A DNA stretch of 5,518 nt from Nitrospirota bacterium (lineage in GTDB: Bacteria; Nitrospirota; Thermodesulfovibrionia; Thermodesulfovibrionales; SM23-35), in assembly GCA_018262395.1 (NCBI GenBank), contig JAGSYM010000090.1:1-5518 (forward strand), given 5' to 3'. The notes beneath the pieces were generated by a model. That model searched no databases, was not told where the DNA came from, and saw only the letters and a program-made list of their open reading frames with translations. Below, in pieces: positions 4,643 to 5,518 of this stretch. The translations under genes and the position numbers were made by a program. Each line of letters opens with the position of its first letter. The first letter of the stretch is position 1.

Positions 4643-5518
4643 TTATAATCTCTCTTTTACAAGATTCTCAACAACCGCCGGATCCGCAAGGGTTGATGTG
4701 TCTCCCAGTTCCTCTACCTGACCCCAGGCGATCTTGCGAAGAATTCTCCTCATTATCTTGCCGCTTCTTGTCTTAGGCAGACCAGGAGCAAACTGAAGTT
4801 TGTCAGGAGTCGCAATTGGCCCTATAACAGTCCTGACATGCCCTATCAGTATTTTCTTTAATTCATCAGTAGGCGTCTGCCCATCTTTTAAAGTCACATA
4901 GACATAAATACCCTCGCCTTTTATTTCGTGAGGGAAACCAACGACCGCAGCCTCGGCAACTGCTTCATGACTTACCAGCGCTGATTCGACCTCTGCAGTG
5001 CCGAGTCTGTGCCCCGAGATATTGATGACATCATCTATCCTTCCCATAAGCCAGTAATCTCCGTCTTCATCGACTCTCGCACCATCCCCTGTAAGGTATT
5101 TTCCGGGGAACCTTGAAAAGTACACTTCTTTTATTCTCTTGTTTTCAGGGTCTCCATATGTGCCTCTAAGCATTCCCGGCCATGGTTTTTCGATCACGAG
5201 ATAACCGCCTTCATTTGGTCCAGCAGGGGATCCATTTTCTTTCAAGACAACAGGGACTACGCCAGGAAAAGGACGGTTTGCAGAACCTGGCTTTAACGTC
5301 ATAGCGCCGGGAAGAGGGGTTATGAGAATTCCGCCTGTCTCTGTCTGCCACCATGTGTCTACTATAGGAAGTTTTTCTTTTCCTACATGGATGTGATACC
5401 ACATCCATGCCTCAGGGTTTATAGGCTCACCGACTGTGCCAAGCACGCGCAGTGAAGACACGTCATGTTTGTTAACATAGCCCTCCCCTTCCCTCATCAA
5501 GGCCCTGATAGCAGTTGG
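4643..5518 (-). CDS. acs: Acetyl-CoA synthetase (AMP-forming), C-terminal 291 residues; N-terminus outside window
   Basis: The frame runs off the right edge: the first codons there read [13 protein letters not shown], so the gene continues upstream and any start inside the window is false. The enzyme activates acetate with ATP and CoA to acetyl-CoA in the cytoplasm, through acetyl-AMP. Residues are numbered here from the window edge. Visible ANL-superfamily motifs are VGEP (29-32), [10 protein letters not shown] (54-63), YLTGDGAR (141-148), [16 protein letters not shown] (159-174) and [11 protein letters not shown] (248-258). Val29 and the second Trp (W57) match the acetate-pocket residues of Salmonella Acs (V386, W414), favouring acetate over propionate. 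K254 is the catalytic lysine, whose acetylation switches Acs off in other bacteria. Full-length enzymes have about 650 residues, so slightly less than half is here. A strong terminator follows the stop. The call is very secure. Confidence 0.96.
   Translation of the reverse strand, partial: PTAIRALMREGEGYVNKHDVSSLRVLGTVGEPINPEAWMWYHIHVGKEKLPIVDTWWQTETGGILITPLPGAMTLKPGSANRPFPGVVPVVLKENGSPAGPNEGGYLVIEKPWPGMLRGTYGDPENKRIKEVYFSRFPGKYLTGDGARVDEDGDYWLMGRIDDVINISGHRLGTAEVESALVSHEAVAEAAVVGFPHEIKGEGIYVYVTLKDGQTPTDELKKILIGHVRTVIGPIATPDKLQFAPGLPKTRSGKIMRRILRKIAWGQVEELGDTSTLADPAVVENLVKERL

Overview
This window holds six protein-coding genes, two of them cut by the window edges. It has no RNA genes, insertion sequences or CRISPR arrays that I can see. 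On the plus strand are the tail of a GGDEF (diguanylate cyclase type) gene, an MglA-family small GTPase with a long C-terminal extension, and a small TPR protein with two membrane segments. On the minus strand, read from the right edge inward, are the C-terminal part of acetyl-CoA synthetase (acs), an NhaD-type Na+/H+ antiporter, and an isochorismatase-family cysteine hydrolase. The two blocks converge in a 233-base gap at 2238-2470.

The organism is a bacterium of moderate GC content. MglA-type GTPases, GGDEF proteins, NhaD and Acs together would fit a free-living Gram-negative lineage such as Nitrospirota or the former Deltaproteobacteria. That is an inference from gene content; nothing here fixes the taxon. 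The mglA extension is clearly AT-rich, while parts of nhaD exceed 60 percent GC in the lines counted by hand.

Plus-strand block (1-2237): the GGDEF gene stops three bases before the mglA start, so the two are almost certainly cotranscribed and probably translationally coupled. This would link c-di-GMP signalling to a polarity or motility GTPase. The GTPase keeps the MglA hallmarks (P-loop, Arg53, Thr78, Gln82, NKRD). After about residue 197 it carries an acidic linker, three tandem repeats of about 40 residues, and a heptad-perfect coiled coil. The TPR/membrane gene follows after 132 bases and has its own strong ribosome binding site.

Minus-strand block (5518-2471): acs ends at a textbook Rho-independent terminator (4580-4612), so nhaD is probably transcribed separately. 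A second hairpin lies just after nhaD. The hydrolase gene has its own candidate extended -10 promoter, which one arm of an 8-bp inverted repeat overlaps. These three genes look like adjacent metabolic and ion-homeostasis units rather than one pathway.

I found no clearly new multi-gene system. The most unusual item is the MglA GTPase fused to tandem repeats and a coiled coil, placed directly behind a GGDEF gene.
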